Under the pieces are notes generated by a model. The model did not search any database, was not told the DNA's origin, and saw nothing but the letters and a program-made list of their open reading frames with translations. Positions 24,091 to 41,960 of a DNA stretch of 64,000 nt are shown here, in pieces (within the stretch, counting starts at the first letter, position 1; each line of letters opens with the position of its first letter). Position numbers and translations under genes: made by a program. This stretch comes from Alligator mississippiensis (lineage: Eukaryota; Chordata; Crocodylia; Alligatoridae), in assembly GCF_030867095.1 (NCBI RefSeq), contig NC_081827.1, positions 48,586,501 to 48,650,500 on the forward strand, read 5' to 3'.

Positions 24091-24950
24091 TTTCCTGGGG
24101 TACTTTGGACTTGGCTAAAGAAAGTGACATCCCCTTTATGTCAGGACACAGTAGAAAATGACCTGCATGGAGCAATAAGTGCTTTAACACAAAATGTCCT
24201 GACTTTCTGTCTCCTACAGCTGCATCCTGAGCTCCGCTCAGACCAAGCTGTTTCATGCTGCTTCCAAGGGTGGAAGCAGTTCAAAAGACTGGATTGTGCA
24301 GCAGGACAAGGTGAGAAACAGGCACTGCAGACACATGTCCAGAGCCCTGGCTCCTGGCAGTCATGTAGCGACATCAGAATCTGTGCTTTCATTTTGCTAA
24401 GGTTATGAGTGCTCTTGGTGACAAGGAAACCAAGCAAGAATGGAATAACTGAGTCTGCAGAGAACCGGAGACAAGTGGATTCAGAGGCACATGCAGTTCC
24501 ATTCACTTCAATGGGGTATTAATTCTGAAACCAGGTGCTATGTTAAGGTTCTGCTAATATCTTTCCAACAAAATGTGCTGTCTGTGAGGTCCTTCCTGCC
24601 AGACTCTCAGATTGGCATCAGAAGAGGCACCTATGAAGACATGGCCAAGAAAACCAAGTCTTTCTTGCTCTGGAAAAGCCTGCCAGGTCATAGGAAGTGT
24701 TAGTCTAAAGATGGGAAGGCCTAGCTTGCCAAAAAAGGAACAGTAGTACATCCCCAACCCCTTCCAAAAGACCACTTAGACAGGCCCCTGCATTGTCACC
24801 CTAAAGACATGCACCCACAGTACAAGGCTGGGACAACCCCACTGTGGGAATGCATCTAGTGTCCTGAACCACTTGAATCTAGTCCTAGGAGCAGGTGTTT
24901 TTTTGTGAATAAGCATGGAGCTAGCTATGGTAGGGAGGAAGGGATGCATG

Positions 24951-25453
24951 GGCTAGGGAGATAAATTACACATCAACCAGTATAAGTGATCAGAAACCAA
25001 TTCAAATCTAATACAACAGAAGTTCAGTGCACATAAACTGATTTCAAAATGGCTGAAACTGGTTTAAGATAAACTTGGATGGATGTAGTATCAGTCTTAA
25101 CTGACTTAGGTTAAATCAGTTTATTGAACTTCTGTCCCAAATCCCCTCCAGATTCAAGTTAACTCATAGTCTCCTAGCATCCCAGGATGCTTTGCACCTC
25201 CTCCGTGAACCCCCTTCTCCCTGCAGGGGGGTGGACTAGCTTTGGCCCAAGTTGCCTGCTCCAGCCAAACAGGGAGGTGTGCTCTAGAGCCTCCCAGCTT
25301 CTGGCCTGGGCTACTGCAAGCAGGTGGTTGCATTTCTGGAATCCAAAGTGAATGTCTGTTCACTTGCTTATTGGTTCAATCTATGCATTTTAGATTAATT
25401 TGTGAAGATTGAATCAATTCAGCCTCACGTTTTTTGACTGTATGTACTTAGCC
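24951..25453. mobile_element. TIR element with GGCTAGGGA ends
   Basis: The left end GGCTAGGGAGATAAATTACA and the right end TGTATGTACTTAGCC match the termini of the longer copy at 40836-41699 (GGCTAGGGACAG and CTGTCCCTAGCC). The internal order is also shared: AAGTGATCAGAAACC, CAAAATGGCTGAAAC, TAAATCAGTTTAT and GATTGAATCAATTCAG. The trinucleotide ATG follows the right end and precedes the left, a possible 3-bp target duplication. Confidence 0.7.
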
Positions 25454-25506
25454 ATGGAGTCTTGCACGGAAGGACTGACAGAAGTGAGACAAAAATGGGT
25501 ATAAGG

Positions 25507-25711
25507 CAGGGGTGGCCAACCTGCGGCTCCGGAGCCACATGGGGGTCTTCAGAAGTTAATATACGTCTTCTTGAATCTTTGCACAAGCACATGGTAACCA
25601 GCTTCCATTGCCATTACATCACATCGTAAGCTTGTGCAAAGATTCAAGGAGATGCATATTAACTTCTAAAGAGCTGCATGTGGCTCCAGAGCTGCAGATT
25701 GGCCACCCTTG
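25507..25711. mobile_element. hAT foldback MITE with perfect 8-bp target duplication
   Basis: Ends CAGGGGTGGCCAACCTG and TTGGCCACCCTTG are inverted, and the identical 8-mer GTATAAGG flanks both sides (25499-25506, 25712-25719). The whole 205-bp element is nearly palindromic: AAGATTCAAG/CTTGAATCTT and GCTTGTGC/GCACAAGC pair across the centre, so each arm is about 90-100 bp. Confidence 0.9.
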
Positions 25712-26763
25712 GTATAAGGGAATGAAGTATTTGTAGAGCAGCTGGAGCAGGGTAGGGACATGCACCACATGTTATGTTGAAACTTAAAAGGCTTAAACAA
25801 TTCTAGATTTAAAAATTTGAGCCTAAACTTTTCAGTGTGGATTAAAACTTGTCCAAATCTCAATATCCTACCTTCTTACCCCTCTCCATCTCCCTCCCCT
25901 CAGTTATATAGACTTGCTCTGTAATGAAAATATATTCAATGGAAAGGAATAAAGTGAAGGTTCGGAAAGAGATTGATGTTGGGTGGGGAACACGTTGGCT
26001 AAAAGACTTCATTGCTTGCTTCCAGATATTCTCAATTTTTAATTACAGAGCTGTCAAACATTTGTAAAGAATGTAGTGCTTTAGGGGTATTAGCTGGACT
26101 CCATTAAAAAAATACTTGTTAATTAAAACGTACAAACAGAAAGGGCCTTAAATGAATCAGACTCCATAATGGCCTGTGCAAATAAATCCATAAGTTCAGT
26201 AGACAGGACAACAGCAGCAGTTCAAAAGGGCATGCCTCATTTATTAAACATTCCACTTCATTTTCAGATTATGCCTTTGTTACCTGAATGTATAGAAATG
26301 GAACTAAAAATGACTAATGATTAAAGAATGCCAGCTCCATGCACCAGTAAGACATCTCAAAATAGTTTCACTCTGTGAGGGTTAATTACCAGTTATGTAA
26401 TGAGAAACACTTAGAGTGCCAGAATTTCTTTAATAAGTGATAGACAAAGATAGAACACAGAAAGGAAATTTAAGGTTCTTTTTGGAAAGAAACAGCACAT
26501 TTTAACCGTTGTAGGCAGGATACTTTCACAGCAATTTTTAAGTTGCCCTTCTGCCTTCATGTCACCTTAGATTAATCAAAAACAAATGCACACATCAGTG
26601 ATTTTGTTGCAGTAATGCACACTGTGAGGTCCATCTTCTGGGACATCCCGCCACCCAGTGTTCCAAGTGATCTACATGCAGTAGACTTACCTAATCCAAC
26701 CATTAAAGGATTATTTAAAATCCTGTGCAAAGCACATGTGTCAATCACAAGAAAATCATATTA

Positions 26764-26988
<225 letters not shown>

Positions 26989-28335
26989 TTAAACTACAAA
27001 ATGGGACAGTTGCATGTACATATACAAGTGGAATTATGCTTCTTTAAAGTACCACAATTATTTCTATTACAACAAACTGCATCTGTAAAATTAAATGTTG
27101 CAACTAAGCTTAGTTGGCACCTTTTTATACTGCCTATAGCAAGGTACAATTTCTCTACTAAGCTATGCTATACAATCCTGTTGTTATGCTATATTCACCC
27201 ACATCTCTGTTTTAGCAAGAAATTAGTTTAAATAGTTCAGATATTGCCAAAGGCAGCAGGTAAGCCTCTGGTGTTGACCATTGGATTAACAATAGAGTAG
27301 CTCATGCCATCTCCTAGTGCCATGCTCAGAAAGACTTTTGAGAACCGCATTATGACAGTAGATGTGGTGTTGTCACTGCCAATATTTATAAATTATGCAG
27401 CAGCACCTCACAACTCAAAAGACTGACTTTTAAACATGGAAATTTAGTGTGTAAGTAAATTAACTTACTGGGGGTTATTCCCAGTCTTCTGGTTCTCAAG
27501 CTTCCATTCACATTTTCAGGCTTGTCTCCTCAGTTACAACAGCTAGAAACTTCCTTTATTTTTAAAATAGAAGTTGAAATTGCTACATACTTTCAGTACT
27601 CCAAGAGCTAGGGCTTTGGGAAACAAAACACTCACAGTAACAGTATGAGACTGGCAAATCTGTAGTTGATGTCATTGATGGAGAAACTGCCCATCTAAAT
27701 AGCCTTTGAATTAGTATTAATATTCACCAAAAGTGATAAAGCCTTTCTTCACTCTTAATTTGTTTTAAACTAATATGAGAGATTGTTGTAATATCATTTG
27801 TACTATGCTGCCACTTTCCCATGTCAACTAAATGGTCGCAGGACAGCCCTATGCATAATGGAAAATTGGAATCAGAGTACAGTAAGCCAAATGAAATGCT
27901 AAAACAGTTAATTAAGGTAAAGCGTACGTAGAAAAGCAAAGACAAGACTGATGGGGACCTCTTAAATGAACTTTTATGTGCTTAAAATTACCTTATATTC
28001 TCTCTCAACCCTGCAGTTCTTGGAGTGATCCTTTACATAGTGAATATAGAAAGCTTATGCCAGCCTTGACTTTAATTAGTCAAATAAATCATTTTTATGA
28101 CAAGTCTCTGGTAACTGGTCATATCAAGCCAATTTTACTGTCATATTTGCACTTCACTTCCTTTTACTTTTTTCCTTCAATCTTCATAAGGGTGGCCAAA
28201 AAATCAAAATATTTATGAAGCCCCCACAAAAGAGATCCATCTTTCTGCTATGCCTCCATAACTTTTGCATTAAACACAATCCTATTATACATGAGTATAA
28301 TAGGGGACTTTAAAGCATCTTTAAAGCATCTAGGT

Positions 28336-28647
28336 CAGTGTTTCTCACCCTTTTTAGAGTTGAGGCACTCCTCATTAAAGTCAAGATACCCCTCAAAAAG
28401 TGTTCTTAGGTTTCACTCATGTTTTGACTATGGAAAAATTATAGAGCAAAGAACTCAGACCATCATAGGTCATAATGCTTTTAGTACTATGGATTTCTAT
28501 TTGAAATCTGTAGGTTTATCTTGTGAATAATGTCTGCACACCTAACATGTTAGGTGTTAGTATTAACATTGCATGGCACCCCACAGCACCCTTGAAAGGA
28601 TCTCAAGGCAACCCAGGGTACAGTGGCACCCTACTTGAGAATCACTG
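28336..28647. mobile_element. hAT-Charlie-like MITE, copy B
   Basis: Ends CAGTGTTTCTCACCC and GAGAATCACTG. Flanks ATCTAGGT (28328-28335) and ATCTAGGA (28648-28655) match at 7 of 8. The inside matches the copy at 21557-21865 in order and orientation (GGATCTCAAGGCAACCCAGG; TTGTGAATAATG). Confidence 0.85.
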
Positions 28648-29557
28648 ATCTAGGAGTTGTCTGCTTGGAGACAGTGGTGGGTCTTGCTGGACAGGCCTGA
28701 GCATACCCTGCCTGACCAAATAAAGTCTGCTATAAAGTCAAAAGATCACCCATAAGACTGTTCCATTCTTGTCTCCAGAACCTACTCTCACACCCTAACT
28801 TCCTAACAGGTTTGAGAGAAACTGCTAAGACTAAGTCCAGAGTAGCATCGTGAGCAAAATTCCAGTTCAGGAACAGCCGAGTAGACTTGGGTGGGCAGGT
28901 GTATTCAACTCCATCCCTCATGAGCACCATCATTGATGTGGTATAAATATGCCCCAAGACTGAGCCTAATCCAGGCAGCCCAAGTGCCAGAAGAGTTGCA
29001 AACATGCCAAATACCCAACAGAAGTTAGGGCATTTGCTGTGGAAGCAGGTGACCTGAATTCTAGGCCCTAATCAGCCAAGAGCCTGCATACACTTAGATG
29101 TCTAGTAAATGGACTAGGATATGAACCAAAGCATTTGCTCATGATTGAGTTGAGAGTCTACTTGGAACAACTGTATCACTGTTTCTGTTTACTACTATAG
29201 TTGACTATTGTCTTAATTTAGAATGAGATTCATGAAGACGCTTAAGTGGAATTTAGATACTTAAGTCCCATAGGATGATTCAAAGAAATCGTGACTAACA
29301 TCTTAGGTGTCAAAAATCCTTTAGGTGCCTATGTTTTCACCAGAAAACCTTCTTATTTTCCTGAAGTTCAACTATTATAGATGCCTAGAAGCACCAGTAT
29401 CTTGACTGAGGATCCTATCATATGCCAAGGGTAGATCTGGATTCTCCTGATCTAACAGGTGTACCTAACACACAATGACAGTACCCGAGTTCATCATTCA
29501 GAAACATTTTAACTCAAAAACATTTCTGAAGATGGTGGTGGTCATCTATCATAGGAA

Positions 29558-29740
29558 GCCTGGTGTCCAGAACATTTGCCCTAGAAGTTGGAATCCTGGG
29601 TTCTGATGCCTGCTTCCAGGACTGACTGCATACAAATTCTGCATTAAAGCGTCACTGGATAAAGCACACTAAGTGTGTTCAGAACAAAGACTGAAACCTG
29701 GATCTCCCCACTCTCAATTAAATGCCCTCTTCATTAGACT
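29558..29740 (+). repeat. Possible tRNA-derived SINE remnant
   Basis: GAATCCTGGGTTCTGATGCC resembles a B-box arm, and later GAAACCTGGATCTCCCCACT and CCTCTTCATTAGACTAC repeat the tRNA-like pattern. Both may be halves of one or two old SINEs. Confidence 0.35.
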
Positions 29741-30357
29741 ACAGAATAATACTCTTCAAGTTTACTGGGCCTCTGGCTTCCAGTTTCTGCAACAGCAGTA
29801 GGAGTAAAAATAATTATGATAATAATAATATGCTCCAGTGGACTGAGCACAGCACTACTAATATTTAAAAATAAGCTGTAGTTTTAACCCTAGTTATAAT
29901 GCTGACTTGTTTTGTGGCCTAGGTCAGTGACCCTGCACCAAAATCAAATGCCACAGATTTGATGGCACTGTAAGCACTTCCTATGTGTGGCATTTGAAGT
30001 GCTTTTTGGAAGTACATGCATTTTTATTTATTAGAACTCATTTGTGATTTGAACCCATGCAAGGGAGTAAGGGGGACTAATCAGGCCTTGAGTCTGGCTG
30101 AGTTTGAGCATGTGCAGCTCCTTGCCTGTCTGTTCTCTCTTTGCAGCAGCAGGGCACAGATGGTGGGTATAAGAGTCACAAAATTTGGCTCCTCTTTCCA
30201 TCCTTTCCATCCTCTGGTGAAAGAATTTGAGCCAACGCAGAGGAAGAAATCTTCTATTAGTACAGGTCAGCAGTAAATCACTACTTTTCAGGAACAAAGA
30301 GGTGGCAAGAGAGATTTCACACCACAATATAGGAATAGAAAGACTAAATAAAACTTA

Positions 30358-35273
<4,916 letters not shown>

Positions 35274-35407
35274 CTACGGGAGTACCAAAAAATAAAAACA
35301 AAAGCCACATTTTAAAATTTACAAAATCAGAATATCCCCTTGCAAACAACAAGAAGAATTACTTGAAACAGTTTTGGTTAATCAGTTTTCCTCAGATAAT
35401 GTCATTT

Positions 35408-35512
35408 CATAGATTCATAGATTCATAGATATTAGGGTCGGAAGCGACCTCAATAGATCATCGAGTCCGACCCCCTGCATAGGCAGGAAAGAGTGCTGGG
35501 TCTAGATGATAT
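35408..35512 (-). mobile_element. CR1 3' end, antisense, crocodilian-type
   Basis: Starts with tandem TCATAGATTCATAGAT, then TTAGGGTCGGAAGCGACCTC, ATAGATCATCGAGTCCGACC and CCTGCATAGGCAGGAAAGAG. This phrase is the one I associate most strongly with young CR1 copies in alligator and crocodile, and it is the best single clue to the organism. Confidence 0.85.
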
Positions 35513-35714
35513 GTCAGAGCCACAGTTCGTCCGTTCCAACACTCCAGGTGACATCACATCGTGCAAGGTGAGGAAAGAGAACGAAACAGCCGGTCGCGCA
35601 TTTGTGTGGCGCTGTTACACACAGTTGCTGCCACTGGCTGAACTGGGCACCCATCCCTGGCCCACTGGAAAAAAAATTGCCGGTCTGCCACATCAGATAG
35701 TTTGAGAAGCACTG
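35513..35714. mobile_element. hAT-like element end abutting CR1
   Basis: The right end TTTGAGAAGCACTG has the shape of a Charlie-type terminus. The left half adjoins the CR1 directly and no left terminus is visible, so it may be truncated. Confidence 0.4.
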
Positions 35715-36922
35715 GTTTACAACATATCATATCCTTTGTGTAGCTAAGGGAACCCCTTTAAAAAAAAGAAATTGCTTTAATTGAAGTGAGATAGTGAGAT
35801 AGATGGAAATATTTTTCTTAAACAAGGATCTACTAGATTCAATATGCCAACAGCACTCAGTCAAACCCCACATGAGCAAGGTTTGGATTATTTCTGTTTC
35901 CTTTGAACATTCTTCAAACATAACTCTGAAATTTACCCCCAAAAGTGTCAAAACATGAACTTGGTACCCCAGCTTGTCATTAATGTCACTATTGCTTCTT
36001 AATAATTTACTGCACAAATTAATTTGCTACATGTTTTTAAGACCTCAAATATCTACAAGTAGGCAAAAAAGGTCAAATATGCAACAGATTTCTGATTTGG
36101 ACTAAAGTGAAATATTTCACAAAGTATTTTACATTTTGACAACTTTATTTTGAAATACTCTAGTAAAAATGTTTTTAAAAAAAATCAACACATCACATTT
36201 CTGATGTATAGAAGGAATCATTTGTATATCTCCATTTTGAAATATCTGTTGTGAAGTTTATTTGATATAAATAACAGGTAAAAACACAAAAAGGCTCTGA
36301 CTGACCCTAAAGGATTTTTTTCAGAATGTCATTTGCAAACAACTATAACAATACATGTTTGCTATTTGTCTCAATTAATGGGAGGGAAAAATCAAAATCT
36401 TTAATTTTTTTTGGTGGACAGAAAATTAGTTTTCCCACCAGCTATAGTGAAAAGTCACATATGTTTCATAGTGTTTCCATGTTTCCCCACATTCCAATCT
36501 AGTACCACCACACTTCTGTTTAGTTCCATTGATACTCTGCATATAGCACAATCAGAATGTAATCATTAATCCATTAATTCAGGAGTTCTGCTGGCTCTGT
36601 TATGGTATATGCCTGTGTGCCTATCTCTGGAGGGAAAGGATTTACCTTCTTAAAACTGAGACTGAGCCTTCTCCCACTGAAGTCTGTTAGACTTTTCTAT
36701 CTTTAGTGTGGGCAAAAACAATTCCCTCTGTTACTTTTACAGGTGTAAAAGGACAACTCTCAGTTATACGCATTATCTAGACTGGAAAGTGATGACACAG
36801 CCAAAATTAAATATTTGTTAATCTCTCTACTTAGAAAGTTGTGAAAGGTTCTTACAGAAATGAGGGACCATTCTTCAAATAACACAAAGATCACACATGA
36901 AACTAAAGTGAAACCTGCTGAC

Positions 36923-37195
36923 TGCGTCTACATGAGACGCTGACTGCACAGTAGCTCGTTACTACTACACAGTAGCATTGCATGGCACGAAGCATGACAC
37001 CACACTACTGCACAGTAGTAATGAGCTATTGCACAGTCAGCATCACCTAAAAGCTGTTCAGTGACGCTACTGCATAGTAATTCTGGTTACTGCGCAGCCA
37101 TTTAGTACTCGTTTATACTGCATATATACTTGTTTGTACAAGTACTAAATGACAGTGTAGTAACAACTGAGCAGTCAGCATCTCATGCAGATGCA
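36923..37195. mobile_element. MITE with TGCGTCTACATGAGA ends
   Basis: Left end TGCGTCTACATGAGACGCTG and right end CAGCATCTCATGCAGATGCA are inverted repeats over about 25 bp. Inside is a smaller palindrome around CATTTAGTACT and AGTACTAAATG. The same AGTACTAAATGAC core occurs at 51155-51205, linking it to the element at 50960. Confidence 0.75.
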
Positions 37196-39028
37196 GCTAC
37201 TGTGTCATTAAATAAAACTGCTGTTACAGCAGGTAGAATTCATTCTCAAAGAATGACAGTATCCTAGTGGGAAGTGCTATAATTTCAGTTTTCCTTCCTC
37301 TGTGTGTACTGAACAAATATTACTTGTGGGGAAAGATGTGAGCAAGATATTTTCTTTTCTAAGTGCCTTTCAACTTTATAAAGAAAATATTGGCTTAAAG
37401 AAAATGTAGTTTGAAATTATTTACAGCCATTTAATTTCTTGCTGAAATACACTTTGATGCTTACCACATATTTTAATTCTTCCGGAGGAGACTGAAAGCA
37501 CTAGCAAAAACTGGGTATTGATGAGTGAGTACACCTGAGACAAGTATTAGTCCACATAGGTTAGCCATACTATCATGGCTCTGACATGACCCAACCTGAA
37601 GATATTTAGTCAGGTTCCTGAGTGGTTTCAAACTTTGTTACTCCACCACAAATGTGTTATTATTTTCTCCTATATAAGAATGAAGAGCACCATTCAAGAC
37701 ACCAGAGACAAGCTTGTGATCTTACTATGATCTCTTTCAAATTGCTTAATTCCAGTGTGATTTGGATACTGGAGCTGATGGTCTTTAACAAAAACAACAG
37801 TGCTCTACTGTAGCACAGCAATGTATTTGAGTAGCTTTAACAGGTATTGGTACGTAGATGATGCATTTATTCCATTCAACAATAAAATGTCCATTAGTGA
37901 CATATGGTATAATCTTTTTCCACTGGTTCCTCAAAATTAATTAAATTGGAAACATCCTTGCATCAGATTAGATTCTTACAACTACAGGGTGTGGCAGAAC
38001 TAATACCAGTGAGGGATGGCGTCAGATCTGGCTTTGTTTACACTTCATTCACCATACATCTAACTAATGAAATAGCTATTTTAATCCTCAAGTGGTGAAG
38101 AAAAATTAACTGAACCAGTTTTTAGAAAAGAAAAGGGCAGATTCATAACACCTAACTTCCAAAGTGCCACCTGCAAAAACACCAAGTACTCTATCTTCTT
38201 CCCTGAAACTGTTGCTATTCCTAATAATGGTGCTTACAAGTAGGACATTAAAATTACGCCATTTAAAAATAGTATTTGTTTCCCAAATGAAGTGTGTTGC
38301 TGTCCTGAATTCTGGTGCTTTCCTGTGCAATTCAGCCAGGCGTTCCTTTCTTTATAGATTCCTGAGCTCTACACAGGGCTCGCTTACATAAAGGTCATCT
38401 CTCAGTCACACCTGCAGCTTAGAGTCCAATTAGAAAGAATCAAGAAATGCTAAAAATGATTGTAAACAATGGACATTTAAAATTAATCAAATATGCAGAA
38501 CACAGAAATGTCTTTATTGGTTTTGAAGGCTAAAGGAAAAGAAATGGGAACAGGAAAAACAGTCTGTCTCAGAGAACTGATAAGGAGTATGGAGCCTCTT
38601 GCACTGTGGTCACTAATTCAAATTCACCTCAGATGAACAATGAAAAGATGATAACGTGATCCATAGTCTCTCAGAATGGGTATCCTATCACAGAGACTAT
38701 CCAGGTAAATGAATGTGGCAACTTTTACCCCCAAATTTTGTAAACAAAATGCCTTTGCAAAGCATAGCAGAGAATATTGCTGTCAAAGGCTGCAGTTACA
38801 GGTCACCTTTAAAATATTTTAAATCTGGGGAATGTTATCCCATCAAAGTTAGAACAGTTTCAGAGCGCTCACAGGTTAAGGCTATTTCAGACCTGCACAA
38901 CTGTGACTTGTCACTAGAGAGCTCAGTGAGCAGGGGTGTGGACAGGAGCCGCACTCTACTCCTCCTCTGGGGAGAGAGGAGGGAGAGGGTGGCATGTAGC
39001 TCAGAGGCAGAGAAACCGCAACCACACA

Positions 39029-39509
39029 GTGCGTACAGAAATTGCTTTTTTCACCATGTAAAGTGTTTTATTACCGTGAATTAACAGAAATGCATGGCTT
39101 TACAGCACTTTAAAAATGGGTATAGCACTTTGAATTAACCCTCGTTAAAACTTGTTGGTCTAATAAAAGACATCATCTCTACTACAAGTCCCAACTGCCT
39201 TTTCCTCTAGACCAATATGGCTACAGCCTGGATTCCTGACACTTGTTAAATGACATATTAAATTTGAAGAGCTGTATTTTATAATACTTTAGCAATCTAC
39301 AGTACTTCTGACCAGTAGATAAGCCCCAGGAGGTTGTGAAGAACCCCCTGCCCCCTAGCCTGGAAAAAGCAGGGAGGCTCAGAGTGCTCCTTCACCCCAC
39401 CAAACACTGCACTTCTGTCACATTTATGAGTGCTGTAACTTTATAGTGCTATAAAAAGTGTTTTGAATTACAGCACTGTAAAACATTCATGGAGCATTTC
39501 TGTACACAC
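39029..39509. mobile_element. MITE with GTGYGTACAGAAAT ends
   Basis: Left end GTGCGTACAGAAATTGC and right end GCATTTCTGTACACAC are inverted. The next blocks also pair: GCTTTACAGCACTTTAAAA at left and TTACAGCACTGTAAAAC at right. No target duplication is evident. At 39205-39235 inside it is a copy of the dispersed CTAGACCAATATGGCTAC core. Confidence 0.65.
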
Positions 39510-39917
39510 CTCACCATGTTGCTTCTCTCAAAACCAACAACCATTCTTCAACCAGGGATATTCCACATCAAGAGCATAAAGGGAGCACGCTTGTCAGAAT
39601 CCCTACTGCATTTCTCTCCAAGGCATCCCATGTGCTGATGCCCCCCTGTCACCTGTTTAAAGACCACCTCAGTATATTTTTCTGCTGAGGTTATTCTGGC
39701 TCCTTGCCTGCTGCATGTTGGTTCTCTGCTTCCAGTCCCAGCTCTTGGCTGCCCCTGCCAGTCTGTGACTTTGCTATCAGGTCTCAGGATGCTGCCTCTA
39801 GCTTGCTGCCCCTGTTCTCATGCTGAGACTTTATCTCTCCTCTGTATCTTATCCTTTCTGACTACAGCATAATCTTTCCTTTTCTTTGACTCTAAGGATG
39901 TACAGCATGGCCTCCTG

Positions 39918-40835
39918 AGGTGAAGGGGGCAGGGAGGGGGTTTATTCTGCTCTCTGTCCCCTCTCCCACTAGGGGACTGCAGCCAGGGTCTGCCAGCTTT
40001 GACCGTCAACCTCTGCTACTTGCCTCAGGCCAGGCAGACCTGGCTGGGGTCCCCCAGGGGGTGAGAGGAGGGAGAGGGGAATAAACCCTTGCCCCCTTCA
40101 CCTCAGGGCACCATGCTGGCTGGCATCTGGCCATACTCCTACCACTAAAGCAGCAAGCAGGAAGGACCCTGACAGGCGTCCTGGGAAGAGCAAGCCTCTT
40201 CCTGGTGGGGGGCCTTCACTGCTGGCAGGAGCAGGGTGGGCAGAGCTGCCACAGCCTGCATGGGGCAAGCAGTGGAGGTAGGGCTCCAAGGGCTAAGCCA
40301 AATTTTGGGGTGACCATAGCCCCACAAAGACCCTCTAGTATTGCTGCTGCTCACACCATGTAGGCTGCAGCAGCTTTGCCCACCCCACTCCTGCTCACAG
40401 CACAGCCCCCTCACCAGGAAGAGGCTTATGCTCCCTGGGACAACATGAGAGGGGCTGCTGCCCCTGGCAGGATTCCCACTGCCTTCCCCCCCAAAACCTG
40501 GCTGCAGTTCCCCAGTGGGAGAGAGGAAAGAGCGGGGCAATAAACCCCCTCCCTGCCCTCTTTCCTTCAGGGGGCCATGCCAAACCAGTATCTGGCAATG
40601 CCCCTGCCTCTGCCCCTGCTCCGGCTAGAGAGCAGAAGGGTGGGGCCAGCCCTGCTCTCTGGAGCAGACAGCCCAGCCCAGCCCAGGGCTGCAGAGCATG
40701 CTGGGATGCTGGGCAGACTATGATTTAACTTAAACCAGGAAGGGGTCTGGGACAGAATAAACCAGTTTGACCTCAATCAGTTAAATCTGATACTACATTC
40801 AACCAGGTTTATCTTAAACCAGTCTCAGACATTTT
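39918..40835. repeat. GC-rich inverted copy of the GGCTAGGGA element and associated repeats
   Basis: From about 40560 to 40812 the sequence is the reverse complement of the left half of the element at 40836-41699 (for example AACCAGGTTTATC against GATAAACCTGGTT, and GCATGCTGGGATGCTGG against CAGCATCCTGGCATGC). Between 39918 and 40560 related GC-rich blocks recur in both orientations, such as GGGGGTTTATTC at 39938 and AATAAACCCC at 40543. No coding sequence is apparent. Confidence 0.6.
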
Positions 40836-41699
40836 GGCTAGGGACAGACATTACACATAAACTGGTTTAAGTGATCAGAAACTGGTTTAAACCTATAAAG
40901 GAACAGATTTTCAGTGCACATAAACCAGTTTGAAAATGGCTGAAACCTCTTTGAGATAAACCTGGTTGAATGTAGCATCAGACTTAACTGATTTGAGTCA
41001 AACCCGTTTATGCAATGTCTGTCCCAGACCCCTTGATGGTTTAAGTTAAATCAGACACCTACAGCATCCTGGCATGCTCTCTGGGCTGGGCTCTCTGCTC
41101 CACAGCAGGGCTGGCCTGTCCCCCCTGCTTCCTGGCTGCTCCCTGCCTCCTCTCCCCATCCCTTCTTCCTTACAGACACCTTTCAGCATTATCTAGCAGA
41201 CCACGTGCTAGCTATGGTCCATGCTATGGGAGAATCAACAGGTAGCTGGTAATGTCCCTCTGTTGTTTTCGTAATGTGATAAACACTGAGTTAGGGGTGA
41301 TAAACACTGTTATGAATTACCTGCTGGGCTGGTCAGAAGGGGGAAACCCCTCCTTAACCAAAGTGTCCTTCCAGGGCCTGGCCACATACACCCTCAGCTC
41401 AGCATTGTACAAGGGAAGGGGGGGCTGCTCTAGGATGCCCCCACCCACCTTCTAGCCTGAGCCACTGCATGTATGTACCTGCATGTCTGAGATGTCTGTG
41501 CAGTTACAAAGTGATTTAGCCTAGCCAGGTTAGACTAACCTGCAAAGATTGAATCAATTCAGGCTCATGCTCAGACTTTTTGAATGTCTGTCCCTAGCCT
41601 TTGAAACTGGTTTATGTGTACTGAGCTTCTGTTCTGTTACACATTTAAACCAGTTTCTGATCACTTAAACTAGTTTATGTGTAACTTCTGTCCCTAGCC
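40836..41699. mobile_element. TIR element with GGCTAGGGACAG ends
   Basis: Left end GGCTAGGGACAGACATTACA and right end GTAACTTCTGTCCCTAGCC are inverted; the similarity runs through TAAACTGGTTTAAGTGATCAG for more than 50 bp. A second CTGTCCCTAGCC lies internally at 41589-41600, so the right side may be duplicated or nested. A shorter copy is at 24951-25453. Confidence 0.7.
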
Positions 41700-41885
41700 T
41701 TACACATGCAGTTACAGTTACCATATACATGACTGCTGTCACTATGGTCAGAAATGCAGGCTTCCATGTTTAACAGAAAGAATTCATTCAGAAAGTGTGA
41801 ATGAAATTTCAGTCAACCATGTTTTGTTGAAAAACACAGGTTCTGACAAAACTTTCTCTTGGCAGAATTAGAGAGAGAGACATGA

Positions 41886-41960
41886 ACATGGTGATGAAAG
41901 CACTGGCCTGAGATGTAGAAGATGGCAGTTTCAAATCCCTGCCCTGCTTAATTCAGTGTA
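41886..41960 (+). repeat. Possible tRNA-derived SINE remnant
   Basis: GTGATGAAAGCACTGGCCTG followed by GGCAGTTTCAAATCCCTGCC resembles A- and B-box spacing of a tRNA-like head. Short and decayed. Confidence 0.35.

Noticed and set aside
40098..40600. Minus-strand Pro/Gly/Ser-rich frames
   Set aside because: GC-rich transposon-derived sequence with related blocks in both orientations; no splice sites or conserved motif.
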